This document shows, in pieces, positions 35,528-42,911 of a stretch of 64,000 nucleotides of DNA (position 1 is its first letter; each line of letters opens with the position of its first letter). The stretch is from the NCBI GenBank assembly GCA_021791055.1, contig JAJYXI010000042.1, positions 21,663 to 85,662 of the forward strand. Direction: 5' to 3'. A model generated the notes under the pieces. That model was not told where the DNA came from. It searched no databases and worked only from the letters and a program-made list of their open reading frames with translations. Both the position numbers and the translations under genes were made by a program. This DNA is from Nitrospirota bacterium (lineage in GTDB: Bacteria; Nitrospirota; Thermodesulfovibrionia; Thermodesulfovibrionales; Dissulfurispiraceae).

Positions 35528-36250
35528 TCAGATAATCCTGCTTTCAAGGCAGAATACCTGTCCTGTTATATTCTCTGTGCCTGCAAGATACACTATAAAC
35601 CTTGCCGCTTCCTTCGGATCAGATAGTGTATCTAAAAGGCTGACCTCTTTTGCCTTCTTCATGGCTTCTTCTGCATTCACTCCCATCTTAGTTGGCATAT
35701 ATCCTGGCAGAATTGCATTTACTTTTATTTTAAACTCTGCGAGCTCTATTGCAGCAGTCTTTGTAAGTCCAAGCAATGCAGCCTTTGAAGCGCTGTATGC
35801 AGCTTGCCCCTCTTTCCCCTTCAGCCCTGAATATGAGGATATATTGATAATATGCCCGCCCTCTTTCATCAGTGGCGCAAATGCCTTTATGCAATTAAAG
35901 GTACCTTTAAGATTTACATCCATTATCCTGTCCCAATCCTTTTCGCTCTGCCTTATCAATAACGCATCCTTTATCACCCCTGCATTGTTTACGAGAACAT
36001 CCACCCTCCCCCACTTTTTACAGACATATTCAGCCATTTTTGAGACATCCTCAAACCTGCTCACATCGGCCTTCACAGATATAGCCATATCACCAATCAT
36101 TTCTGCAAGTTCCTGTGCCGACTTCTCGGACTCAAGGTAATTTATGACAGCCCCATATCCATTTTTATAAAATGCCAGAGCGATTTCCTTTCCCAAACCG
36201 CCTGCTGCGCCTGTTATTACAGTGACCTTATTAGTCATAAGTCTTATCAT
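35528..36250 (-). CDS. Short-chain dehydrogenase/reductase (FabG-like)
   Basis: 240 residues (start at 36250 or at the ATG 36238). NAD(P) motif VITGAAGGLGKEIALAF, structural NNAG in VLVNNAGVIKDALL, and the catalytic Ser-Tyr-Lys in INISSYSGL and AAYSASKAALLGL. It is close to 3-oxoacyl-ACP reductases. Its position upstream of bioD could mean a role in pimeloyl-chain synthesis, but this is only positional. The left end of an inverted-repeat element lies immediately upstream of its start. Confidence 0.85.
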   Translation of the reverse strand: MIRLMTNKVTVITGAAGGLGKEIALAFYKNGYGAVINYLESEKSAQELAEMIGDMAISVKADVSRFEDVSKMAEYVCKKWGRVDVLVNNAGVIKDALLIRQSEKDWDRIMDVNLKGTFNCIKAFAPLMKEGGHIINISSYSGLKGKEGQAAYSASKAALLGLTKTAAIELAEFKIKVNAILPGYMPTKMGVNAEEAMKKAKEVSLLDTLSDPKEAARFIVYLAGTENITGQVFCLESRII

Positions 36251-36254
36251 TAAT

Positions 36255-36439
36255 GGTATAATAAAGTCAGCAGGACAGCCTGACTTGAAGCAAAACTTCT
36301 GGGTTCTCTGAGGGGCAAAGTAACGACTGCCCCTTCCATTTGCACCGAAAAGAACATTTATATTCAGTTTTGCTGCTTATTAAGCACCAACGGCTAATAG
36401 TTTTGCAAAAGTCAGGCTGTCCTGCTGACTTACTGTACC
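36255..36439. mobile_element. BIME/MITE-like element with about 40-bp inverted ends
   Basis: Left arm 36255-36296 and right arm 36400-36439 are inverse copies with few differences. Both contain an AAGTCAGCAGGACAGCCTGACTT-type core that is itself a near-palindrome (AAGTCAG/CTGACTT), like a REP unit. The 100-bp centre includes AGGGGCA/TGCCCCT. It fills the gap between the SDR start and the 36463 gene, and its left arm could supply the SDR -10 box (TATTAT). No ORF. Confidence 0.65.
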
Positions 36440-36462
36440 TATTTTAAGCAATCGGAGGAAGT

Positions 36463-37023
36463 ATGGCAAGGTTCGAAGAAGTACAGATGACAATAGCAGA
36501 GTCTGCAAAGAATTATCTCGATATATACAACATGCAGGTTCTTATCGAGCAGTTCACCCTCGACAGGGAAGGCAGGTTTTCTCTCACACTGCCCAACATG
36601 GAGCAGCCATTCCCTGTATCGGCAACCTTATCATTCATTTATGATGCCTTCCAGACAGGGATGACGCTTTACGAAGACAATACACTGGATGAAAATAATG
36701 CAGATGTGGATACCTCTATAGAATTAGAGTTTACTGTAAAATTCCCAATAATGAAAGACTATCCTGATATAGAGTCACTAATCGAGGAAATAAGCGAAGA
36801 ATACCCTGATACAGAGCCTATCCTGACCATCAGAGAAATCATTGGCGGCGATGAACCATTCAAGGAATACGAAATGCACTACAGCTATGATATAGAGGCA
36901 GAAGATGCCACAGACAGCGAGTTGTTTGATGAGATATTTGAAGAACTGAAGGGAATTATGGAGTTGATCTACGCAAGGACAGAAAACTATATAGACCAGT
37001 CATGGTACAGGGGTGATGAATGA
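36463..37023 (+). CDS. Conserved-looking acidic protein of unknown function
   Basis: 186 residues, GGAGG at 36453-36457. Very acidic, with strand-rich N-terminal half (EQFTLDREGRFSLTLPNMEQ) and an acidic helical C-terminal half (ELFDEIFEELKGIMELIYAR). No motif recognised. It overlaps the HAD hydrolase start by 4 bases (ATGA), so the two are co-translated. Confidence 0.7.
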   Translation: MARFEEVQMTIAESAKNYLDIYNMQVLIEQFTLDREGRFSLTLPNMEQPFPVSATLSFIYDAFQTGMTLYEDNTLDENNADVDTSIELEFTVKFPIMKDYPDIESLIEEISEEYPDTEPILTIREIIGGDEPFKEYEMHYSYDIEAEDATDSELFDEIFEELKGIMELIYARTENYIDQSWYRGDE

Positions 37024-37697
37024 TACCGCTAAAGGACATTAAATTTGTCCTGCTGGATATGGATGGAACGCTTCTTGATAAATACTTTGACGACTATTTC
37101 TGGGAGCACCTCGTTCCTGAGAAATATGCAGAGAAGCACTGTATAACCTTTGGCAAGGCAAAAGAGGAACTGCTTTCAAAGTATAAGGACCACGAAGGCA
37201 CCCTGAACTGGACAGATATAGATTTCTGGTCAAAGGAACTGGATCTTGACATACCTGCGCTAAAAGAGCAGATAAAGCACCTCATTGAGGTGCATCCCCA
37301 TGTGGAAAACTTTCTGAGGATGCTGAAAAGGCACAAGAAAAAGGTGTATATGGTAACCAATGCCCATTACAAGGTCCTTGATATAAAACTGAAAAAAACA
37401 GAAATAGGCAAGTACTTCGATAAATGCATCACATCCTTTGAAATAGGCTATCCAAAGGAAATGATGGAATTCTGGAAAAAAACAGAGAAGATATTAAAGT
37501 TTGATAAAGAAAAGACCCTTTTTATTGACGATACGGCAGAGATACTCAAGACAGCAAAAAACTTTGGGATAAAATATCTCCTCTTAAAGACAAGGGCAAA
37601 TTCCAAAAAGCAAGATAAGCCGATAAACGACTTTCCGTTTTTAAAGGACTTTAAAGAACTCCTAACTCAAGACCCATCTTTCCACAAGACCTTGTAA
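37020..37697 (+). CDS. HAD-superfamily hydrolase (YrfG/GMP-IMP nucleotidase-like); 3' end altered by element insertion
   Basis: 225 residues. HAD motifs: I FVLLDMDGTLLDKYFDDYFW, II VYMVTNAHYK, III K (YPKEMMEFW) and IV LFIDDTAEIL. The N-terminal L-D-x-Y-F-D-x-x-F-W pattern fits the YrfG group of nucleotide phosphatases. The 20-bp att repeat covers codons DFKELLT. Joining the left flank to the sequence after attR would give the ending DFKELLTLS and stop. In the present arrangement the last 9 residues (QDPSFHKTL) come from the integrated element. Confidence 0.85.
   Translation: MIPLKDIKFVLLDMDGTLLDKYFDDYFWEHLVPEKYAEKHCITFGKAKEELLSKYKDHEGTLNWTDIDFWSKELDLDIPALKEQIKHLIEVHPHVENFLRMLKRHKKKVYMVTNAHYKVLDIKLKKTEIGKYFDKCITSFEIGYPKEMMEFWKKTEKILKFDKEKTLFIDDTAEILKTAKNFGIKYLLLKTRANSKKQDKPINDFPFLKDFKELLTQDPSFHKTL
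37649..37668 (+). repeat. attL core
   Basis: CTTTAAAGAACTCCTAACTC, identical to 49218-49237. It lies in the 3' end of the HAD gene. Confidence 0.88.
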
Positions 37698-37784
37698 ACC
37701 GCCAACAAATCCTTTGCCAGAGCCTATTTACAGAGATTTGACTTTTTACTGCCTTCACTCTTTTTCACCCGTTTTTTACCTATT

Positions 37785-37807
37785 ATTATTACAATATTAT
37801 GACAGTG
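37785..37807 (+). repeat. Left copy of a 23-bp subterminal direct repeat
   Basis: Begins ATTATTACAATATTATG and ends ACAGTG. An exact copy lies at 49144-49166 within the integrase 3' coding end. Candidate integrase arm-binding sites. Confidence 0.75.
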
Positions 37808-37832
37808 AACGGTTGAACAATCGTTCAATCGT

Positions 37833-37863
37833 AAAAAACCCCGACTTAAACACTGGGGGTTTT
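37833..37863 (-). terminator. Rho-independent terminator of the 37846-38709 gene
   Basis: Minus strand: AAAACCCC-loop-GGGG-TTTTTT. The stop codon lies in the loop. A TTGAAC/GTTCAA inverted pair follows at 37813-37828. Confidence 0.7.
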
Positions 37864-38709
37864 GGACTTAGGAGAGCTTGACAGGCAATCCTTTGGATTC
37901 AGGACGTCCTGCAAATCGTCCTGTTTAGAGAAATCAAATACAGGTATTTCAACATCGTCAACGACAGGCTCAGGGGGATTGAGCTTTTCGTATGTTTCAC
38001 AAATAACAAAATATGCACCCTCGCATTTTTCCGACAGTTCAGGGATTGTATTTGATACTTTTTTCATTACTTTGCCCATCATTGCCCACTGTTGGCGCAG
38101 GGCATTGTCGAGGGCTTCAGGGGACAGCTCAGGGATTTCGGCGGCACGCACAAGAGCAACAGCAATGTCCCTCTCATCCATTTTAAGGGCATCGTTAAGG
38201 TTTTTAGCGCCCAGCATTTCCAGCACCTCTGCCTTCCTGATATCCTCTGAGTTTCCGCCTATCCGAAGCCATTCCGCCGTTACATCGTTTTTATCCCACT
38301 CCCGCATCTCCGCCTGCATCTCCGCCCTTGCCCGCTGCGCTTTAAACCTTGCTGCTACTTCCTGCGCCCATTCATCCTTTGGCAGGGACATTAACCTTTC
38401 AAATTCGGCTTCAGGGTTAAGGTCTTCAATGTTTGCAAGGCATTCATCAAGGGATTTTGGTTTATCTGCAAACGCTAATATCTTTTTTACAGCACTTACA
38501 AAATCCGTTCCCTCTAACACCATCACGGCATCGACAGCATTAATTGTCTTTTTGGTGTCCTCGTGATATGCCAGCCAATAGCCCGGGTTTTTCTTGCTTT
38601 CATAAAAATTCCAGCCGTTCTTATTGCTGCAACCAAAATACTCTCGAAGATTAACCTTTTTTGCCAGCTCTAAATCCTCTTCACTAAATCTTTTCTTTTC
38701 CTTTTCCAT
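37846..38709 (-). CDS. Element-encoded protein, primase-like N-terminus, unknown
   Basis: 287 residues. The N-terminal 75 residues (LREYFGC..., YWLAYHEDTKKTINAVDAVM, VLEGTDFVSAVKKILAF) resemble the DNA-bearing fold of CHC2 primase N-domains (NAIDFVM-EG-DFPEAV), though without the zinc cysteines. The rest is helical and acidic. The C-terminus DLQDVLNPKDCLSSSPKSK contains a DxLNP motif shared with three other proteins of the element. It is transcribed leftward toward attL. A role in replication is a guess. Confidence 0.65.
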   Translation of the reverse strand: MEKEKKRFSEEDLELAKKVNLREYFGCSNKNGWNFYESKKNPGYWLAYHEDTKKTINAVDAVMVLEGTDFVSAVKKILAFADKPKSLDECLANIEDLNPEAEFERLMSLPKDEWAQEVAARFKAQRARAEMQAEMREWDKNDVTAEWLRIGGNSEDIRKAEVLEMLGAKNLNDALKMDERDIAVALVRAAEIPELSPEALDNALRQQWAMMGKVMKKVSNTIPELSEKCEGAYFVICETYEKLNPPEPVVDDVEIPVFDFSKQDDLQDVLNPKDCLSSSPKSKTPSV

Positions 38710-39010
38710 AGTTCCCTCCGTTGTTGTTTAAAACTATTAATAGCAAAGGACATAAAAAAGGATATAAGAAAGGCAACAGAGGGCTTAAGGGCATAAGGCT
38801 TCCTTACAGGGAAAGGAAGGAAGGCAAAGGACGGCTTAAAAGATTTGGACAGGGACACAAATTTACGTAGCTGTCCAAAAATAAGAGGGCGGAAAGGCAA
38901 GGATAGACAATAAATACACAAAATATTTTAAGACTGTGAAAACTCACACAAATTTTAAACCTCAATGCTATTAGTAATAAGTATAAAACTTTTAAAGAGG
39001 AGGTTTTACC
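38710..39010. other. Intergenic control region in the mobile element
   Basis: 301 bases between divergent genes. Contains GGACAG...CTGTCC (38848-38878), which can form a hairpin, and an AT-rich stretch before the Shine-Dalgarno of the 39011 gene (AGAGGAGG). No gene seen. Confidence 0.5.
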
Positions 39011-39154
39011 ATGAAGAAGACAAAACTTATCAACTTCAAAATTTCGGAGGCTGATTACAAACAGCTTAAGGCAGAGGCAGACAAATTAAGGATACCTTTG
39101 TCATCACTTATCAGAACAAAAATTTATACGGCGGAGGCGGTGAACCATGAATAA
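39011..39154 (+). CDS. Small ribbon-helix-helix protein
   Basis: 47 residues, good Shine-Dalgarno (GAGGAGG). Sequence MKKTKLINFKISEADYKQLK then AEADKLRIPLSSLIRTKIYT is a typical MetJ/Arc (RHH) fold: a short strand followed by two helices. It is probably a DNA-binding copy-number or transcription regulator upstream of the replication gene. It resembles the N-terminus of the 42322 coiled-coil protein (SKVISFRVSEDEFEGLK). Confidence 0.7.
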   Translation: MKKTKLINFKISEADYKQLKAEADKLRIPLSSLIRTKIYTAEAVNHE

Positions 39155-39266
39155 CACTAACGACATAAATATAACTGCTAAGACAATACAAATAGGCTGG
39201 TACTGGAATATACGTATATTCCACGCATTTGGAATTATTACGGGCAATGATTTGTCAATGAATTAA
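39147..39266 (+). CDS. Possible 39-residue peptide
   Basis: Starts within the RHH gene stop (ATGAATAA) and ends before the Shine-Dalgarno of the helicase gene. Trp/Ile-rich (IQIGWYWNIRIFHAFGIITG). Translational coupling is possible, but there is no other support. Confidence 0.3.
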   Translation: MNNTNDINITAKTIQIGWYWNIRIFHAFGIITGNDLSMN

Positions 39267-39280
39267 GAAAGGAGATAACA

Positions 39281-40783
39281 ATGAATCCAAAAGAAAGCGC
39301 CCTGCCGGGCAATGGGCAGGGCAACAACCAAGAGAACAACAACGGGAACACTAATCCAAATAATAGCATAAATGATGAAAACAATTATATATGGTTTCCG
39401 GGGACAACAACAGAAACTACTGCTAAGAAAAAGAACGAGCAATTAGAGATGATACGACATAAGCTTGCCGTAGGACGTTGTGGAAGTGTACAGATGTATT
39501 ATGACCACAGAGCGGGGAGTTATTTCATTATAAATAGTAATGATGAAACCATATTCGTCAAAGAGACAGGCGCTAAAAAACTAATTTATGATGTTTTTGG
39601 TGTATCAGCTAAAGAAGCTGGGCAATTACTCTATGACGTCCAGAGTGTATATCGGATTTTCGATCCATCAGCACCGGAAATACAATACCGAGGCGAAGGC
39701 GAACCCGCATATCTGAATATGTTCACGCCTTCCAGATATATGCAGATTGCAGCAGCCGAGACGGAAGACAGCGAAAGAATTAAGGATATGGACTGGGAGC
39801 AGTACCCAGCGGTCAGGCTATTACTCGGCAATGTTTTTGGCGATGATGAAAAGGCTGTAATTTATTTTGTGAATTGGCTAAGCGCAATTATCAACACAAG
39901 AAAGAAAATGAAAACAGCTATCGTCTTAAAGGGCAATCAGGGGACGGGTAAGGGTGTGCTGTTTGACTATGTAATTAGCCGAGCCGTTGGGCAAAAGTAT
40001 TGCACGACTGTTTCCAACGAGGAGTTACGGAGCGACTTTAACGACTGTATGGACAACAAATTGTTTGTCGCGTTTAATGAAGTTAAGGCGGATATGCATG
40101 AACGCTCAACAATTTACGAACGTCTCAAGGCTTATATCACAGACGATAAAATCATTATCAACGGCAAATACAGGCAGGCGGTGCAGCAGAGCCAATATTT
40201 TAACTGTATCGTTTTCTCGAACCATGAAATCCCACTACAAATTGAGTGGAGCGACAGAAGGTACAGCGTGTTTGAAACATCGCTACATAAACTGCCAGAA
40301 GTGGTTAATCGTGAATATGGCAATGACGTTACCATGAGCGAATGGATAGGGAGTATCCTACCGCCGGAAGTGGATGAATTTCTTATCGATGTGGCACGAT
40401 ACGACTATAACATCGAAACTGCCATGACAGCACTTAAGACATCCGCAAAGAAAAGAATCCAAGAATCCACGACAACCGCAATCGTAAAACTCATATCTCA
40501 CATGAGAGAAAAAGATATTGACTGGTTATCGGTAGAATTAATGCCCTTGTGCGAGGGGAAACAGTCAGAGGGGACATTAACGAATCAGTTTGAAAAACTC
40601 GAAAAATTTCTAAAAGAAGTAGAGGCAAACAAATATACACAGGACACGTTGAAATGGGTATACCATATTTATATCGGCTTGGAGCAAAACGAGCGGAAAA
40701 TTTGGCAGACATGGACATCCTACATCGGGCATACATATGCCACCTGTGGGGTCAGATACAGGAGTTTCGAGCGCACTAAATAG
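39281..40783 (+). CDS. DUF5906-type superfamily 3-like replication helicase/primase
   Basis: 500 residues. An Asn-rich N-terminus precedes a helicase domain with Walker A AIVLKGNQGTGKGVLFDYVI (about residue 217), Walker B-like NKLFVAFNEVKADM and a sensor segment NCIVFSNHEIPLQIEWSDRR. This matches DUF5906/VirE-like proteins encoded by phages and plasmids next to primases. It probably unwinds the origin to replicate the excised circle. The iteron cluster starts right at its stop codon. Confidence 0.82.
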   Translation: MNPKESALPGNGQGNNQENNNGNTNPNNSINDENNYIWFPGTTTETTAKKKNEQLEMIRHKLAVGRCGSVQMYYDHRAGSYFIINSNDETIFVKETGAKKLIYDVFGVSAKEAGQLLYDVQSVYRIFDPSAPEIQYRGEGEPAYLNMFTPSRYMQIAAAETEDSERIKDMDWEQYPAVRLLLGNVFGDDEKAVIYFVNWLSAIINTRKKMKTAIVLKGNQGTGKGVLFDYVISRAVGQKYCTTVSNEELRSDFNDCMDNKLFVAFNEVKADMHERSTIYERLKAYITDDKIIINGKYRQAVQQSQYFNCIVFSNHEIPLQIEWSDRRYSVFETSLHKLPEVVNREYGNDVTMSEWIGSILPPEVDEFLIDVARYDYNIETAMTALKTSAKKRIQESTTTAIVKLISHMREKDIDWLSVELMPLCEGKQSEGTLTNQFEKLEKFLKEVEANKYTQDTLKWVYHIYIGLEQNERKIWQTWTSYIGHTYATCGVRYRSFERTK

Positions 40784-41053
40784 CACACCTTAGCACAGAA
40801 TAGCACACTAAAAATTGGCTTAGTGTGCTATTCTTTTTTCTTTTTAATTCAAAGACTTAACCCCGTTTTAGCACACTTAGCACAGTAATTTTAAAAAAAA
40901 CTCTTTTTAAATTTCTTCTCTCTTTCCCCCTCTGCTATTTCTCTTATACTTTTTTTTCTTATTTTTACTGTGCTACTGTGCTAAAAGATAGATAAGTATA
41001 TGATATTATTGTGCTTTTTGATAGCACACTTGATAGCACACTTGTAGCACACT
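40781..41053. repeat. Iteron cluster, candidate replication origin
   Basis: About ten copies of a TAGCACA(C/G) 9-mer. Direct: 40781, 40791, 40801, 40869, 40878, 41022, 41034, 41045. Inverted: 40822-40830, 40967-40975, 40975-40983. An AT-rich stretch (40905-40966) separates the groups. It lies immediately downstream of the helicase gene. Confidence 0.75.
40799..40839 (+). terminator. Terminator built from two iterons
   Basis: AATAGCACACTAA (40799-40811) pairs perfectly with TTAGTGTGCTATT (40820-40832), followed by CTTTTTT. It is 16 bases after the helicase stop. Two inverted iterons form the stem. Confidence 0.75.
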
Positions 41054-41464
41054 TATATTGGTTCTGTACTGTTTTGGGGTTTAGGGCTAAGAAAAGGATT
41101 GCTCATTAAGGGAACGGCAGGGCAAGGCAAGGCAGGAACTACCAGCCTTCAGCTAAAAGAGCTACCACAAGCCTCAGAAGAGAGAGAAAAGACACAGCAA
41201 CAGGCAGTCGGGACGGCATTACCACCAGCCCGCCTTCCCTGCCATTCAGTTTCCTACCGAGGAGGTCTTATGCCCTCTGCCCGCCTCTCCTGCCCTCTGT
41301 TTTTTTCATATAAGAAACTTTTACCCTATTTTGCGTATTATAGGGTGGACATTGTCAATTTTTTGAATCAAAAAGGTATAAGAAAAAGCAAATGGCGTCA
41401 AACGACCAACCCCCCTTGGGGAAAATTTTTCCCCAAGGGGGGTTCACTGTGGATTAATCTCTCT
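41054..41464. other. Non-coding stretch with a perfect 18-bp palindrome
   Basis: Holds AACCCCCCTTGGGGAAAA (41408-41425) and its exact inverse (41427-41444) with a one-base centre, 20 bases beyond the stop of the coiled-coil gene. An open frame across it (41099-41731, plus) has no family features and overlaps that gene, so I do not call it. The stretch may hold origin or termination functions. Confidence 0.6.
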
Positions 41465-42322
41465 TTATATCCATCGCCCAGCCATAAAACCCCCGGCGAT
41501 GAGGACAACGAACAGCAGTATCATCCACAACGGAATACCTGTTTCTGCATATGCTGCATCCCTCTCTGTTGTGAGTTTTGTAATTTCAGACTCCATCGAT
41601 TCAACAACAGACTGCAAGCGTTCCACTTCAGCCTTGCCAGCTTCCGTTTCAGCTTTCAGACTGTTGTTTTCATTTTCCAAACGGTTCAACGCAGACTCCA
41701 GCCGCTCGGTCTTTTCGACCTCGGACTGTAGACTGCTTTTTATCCTATCTTTTTCTTTTCCTTGAGCCGTAATCCTTTCGCAGTTATCGCAATCTTTTTC
41801 TTTTCCTTGAGAGAGTTCTTGAGCCTCTGCCCTTGCCTCGGCTATTTCTGCCGTTAGCCTATCGCATTTACCTTGCAGGTTAGTTTTGTGTTCTGCCAGC
41901 CTTTCTGTCTCCGCCTGTAGCTCCGCCCTTTCCCTGTCCATCTCCGCCATCTTTTCGCACGCCGAACAGTCAGGAGCCGGGGATGCCCTTAGCTCCTCTA
42001 TCTCCTGTTTGAGGTCGGCGATTTGCAGCAGGGTTGTTGTTAGTTCTGTTTTCGTTTCGCATTCCGAGCAATCAGCAGAGATTTTGATTGTCTCCTCGGC
42101 GGCGGCGAGGTCTTTTTGGAGTTCTTTTACCTGTATACAGTCCTCACAGTTTTGATGTATACAATCATCGTTATTCTTGTATACATCCTTGTATACAGCC
42201 GGATTATCCTGTATACAGCCTGTAACGATGCCCTTAGCGTAATCGTTTACGCTACCCTGTGTTTTTAATTTTAACCCTTCAAATTCGTCTTCTGAGACCC
42301 TGAAACTGATTACTTTACTCAT
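41465..42322 (-). CDS. Membrane-anchored ribbon-helix-helix coiled-coil protein with four CxxC motifs
   Basis: 285 residues from the ATG at 42322 (GGAGG at 42329-42333); the open frame upstream of it is repeat DNA. Residues 1-35 (SKVISFRVSEDEFEGLKLK) look like an RHH DNA-binding domain. Residues 65-255 are a long coiled coil. CxxC pairs occur at 59-62, 85-88, 119-122 and 178-181, three of them as DCxxCE. Residues 263-281 (IPLWMILLFVVLIAGGFM) are a C-terminal membrane segment. So DNA binding is at one end and a membrane anchor at the other. It probably binds the surrounding TGTATACA array. No named family recognised. Confidence 0.75.
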   Translation of the reverse strand: MSKVISFRVSEDEFEGLKLKTQGSVNDYAKGIVTGCIQDNPAVYKDVYKNNDDCIHQNCEDCIQVKELQKDLAAAEETIKISADCSECETKTELTTTLLQIADLKQEIEELRASPAPDCSACEKMAEMDRERAELQAETERLAEHKTNLQGKCDRLTAEIAEARAEAQELSQGKEKDCDNCERITAQGKEKDRIKSSLQSEVEKTERLESALNRLENENNSLKAETEAGKAEVERLQSVVESMESEITKLTTERDAAYAETGIPLWMILLFVVLIAGGFMAGRWI

Positions 42323-42507
42323 ATTTGACCTCCTGTATACAGACTGTAGACAACCTGTATACAGTAATAGCGTAAACCTGTATACAGCACCCCACTTGTA
42401 TACAACCCTGTATACAAAAACTGTAAACAGCATGTATACACCCTGCAAAAAAACACGCAAAAACCTGTATACAAAATCTTGTTCAATGCTATTAAAGACT
42501 GTATACA
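42132..42507. repeat. Array of 13 TGTATACA palindromes
   Basis: Perfect copies start at 42132, 42156, 42178, 42190, 42210 (inside the coding region) and 42334, 42356, 42379, 42397, 42409, 42433, 42466, 42500 (upstream). Variants: TGTAGACA at 42345 and TGTAAACA at 42422. Many spacings are near multiples of 11 bp. The 42334 copy touches the GGAGG of the 42322 gene. Coding copies fall in two frames (C-I-Q/H and V-Y-K). Confidence 0.9.
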
Positions 42508-42522
42508 AAAAAGCAAGCATCA

Positions 42523-42594
42523 GCAACCGCCGCCGCTGGCATCGGTTGCGCTTGCCCTCTCTTTGAGAGGGTTACCCCCAACCCCTATGGGGAG
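42523..42594. other. Candidate oriT
   Basis: Upstream of mobC: GCAACCG (42523-42529) with CGGTTGC (42543-42549), CCCTCTC (42555-42561) with GAGAGGG (42565-42571), and CCCC-TAT-GGGG. Nested inverted repeats next to mobC/relaxase genes are typical of transfer origins. The nic site cannot be placed. Confidence 0.5.
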
Positions 42595-42612
42595 TAGAAA
42601 GGAGGTCAACAG

Positions 42613-42909
42613 ATGAGAGAAAAGAAATTAACGGTAAGACTAACAGATGTGGAGTTGGAAACAATTAGAGAGAGGGCAGGTATCGCTAAACTGTCCATGT
42701 CTCAGTTTTTATTGCGTGCAGGTATCGGCAGACATATTAAACCAGCCTTACCAGATGACGTGAGGCGGAGTATTGCAGGCTGGGGGAGGAATTTAAATCA
42801 ACTTGCCCACATAAAAAATTCCACCGGGCAAATAGAAATCGAGGCAGTGGAAAGATTAAGAGCGGAAGCCCAAAAAATCGTTAATGCTATATCCAATATA
42901 ACGAGGTAA
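42613..42909 (+). CDS. mobC: Relaxosome accessory protein MobC
   Basis: 98 residues: RHH N-terminus (REKKLTVRLTDVELETIRER) and the MobC motif region (IAGWGRNLNQLAHIKN, ...AVERLRAEAQKIVNAI). MobC proteins help the relaxase open oriT. AGGAGG upstream; relaxase starts 2 bases after the stop. Confidence 0.88.
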   Translation: MREKKLTVRLTDVELETIRERAGIAKLSMSQFLLRAGIGRHIKPALPDDVRRSIAGWGRNLNQLAHIKNSTGQIEIEAVERLRAEAQKIVNAISNITR

Positions 42910-42911
42910 AC

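Noticed and set aside
41099..41731. Plus-strand ORF of 210 codons
   Set aside because: Low-complexity product, crosses a perfect palindrome and overlaps the coiled-coil gene on the other strand.
42132..42507. CRISPR array
   Set aside because: Units are 8-bp palindromes with short irregular spacing and no spacers or cas genes.
42323..42526. N-terminal extension of the coiled-coil protein
   Set aside because: The extension is translated TGTATACA repeat DNA; the ATG at 42322 has GGAGG just upstream and begins the RHH domain.
42600..42616. A 17-bp block identical at 42600 and 45981
   Set aside because: It is a Shine-Dalgarno and start-codon context shared by two genes of one element, probably recent common origin rather than a site.
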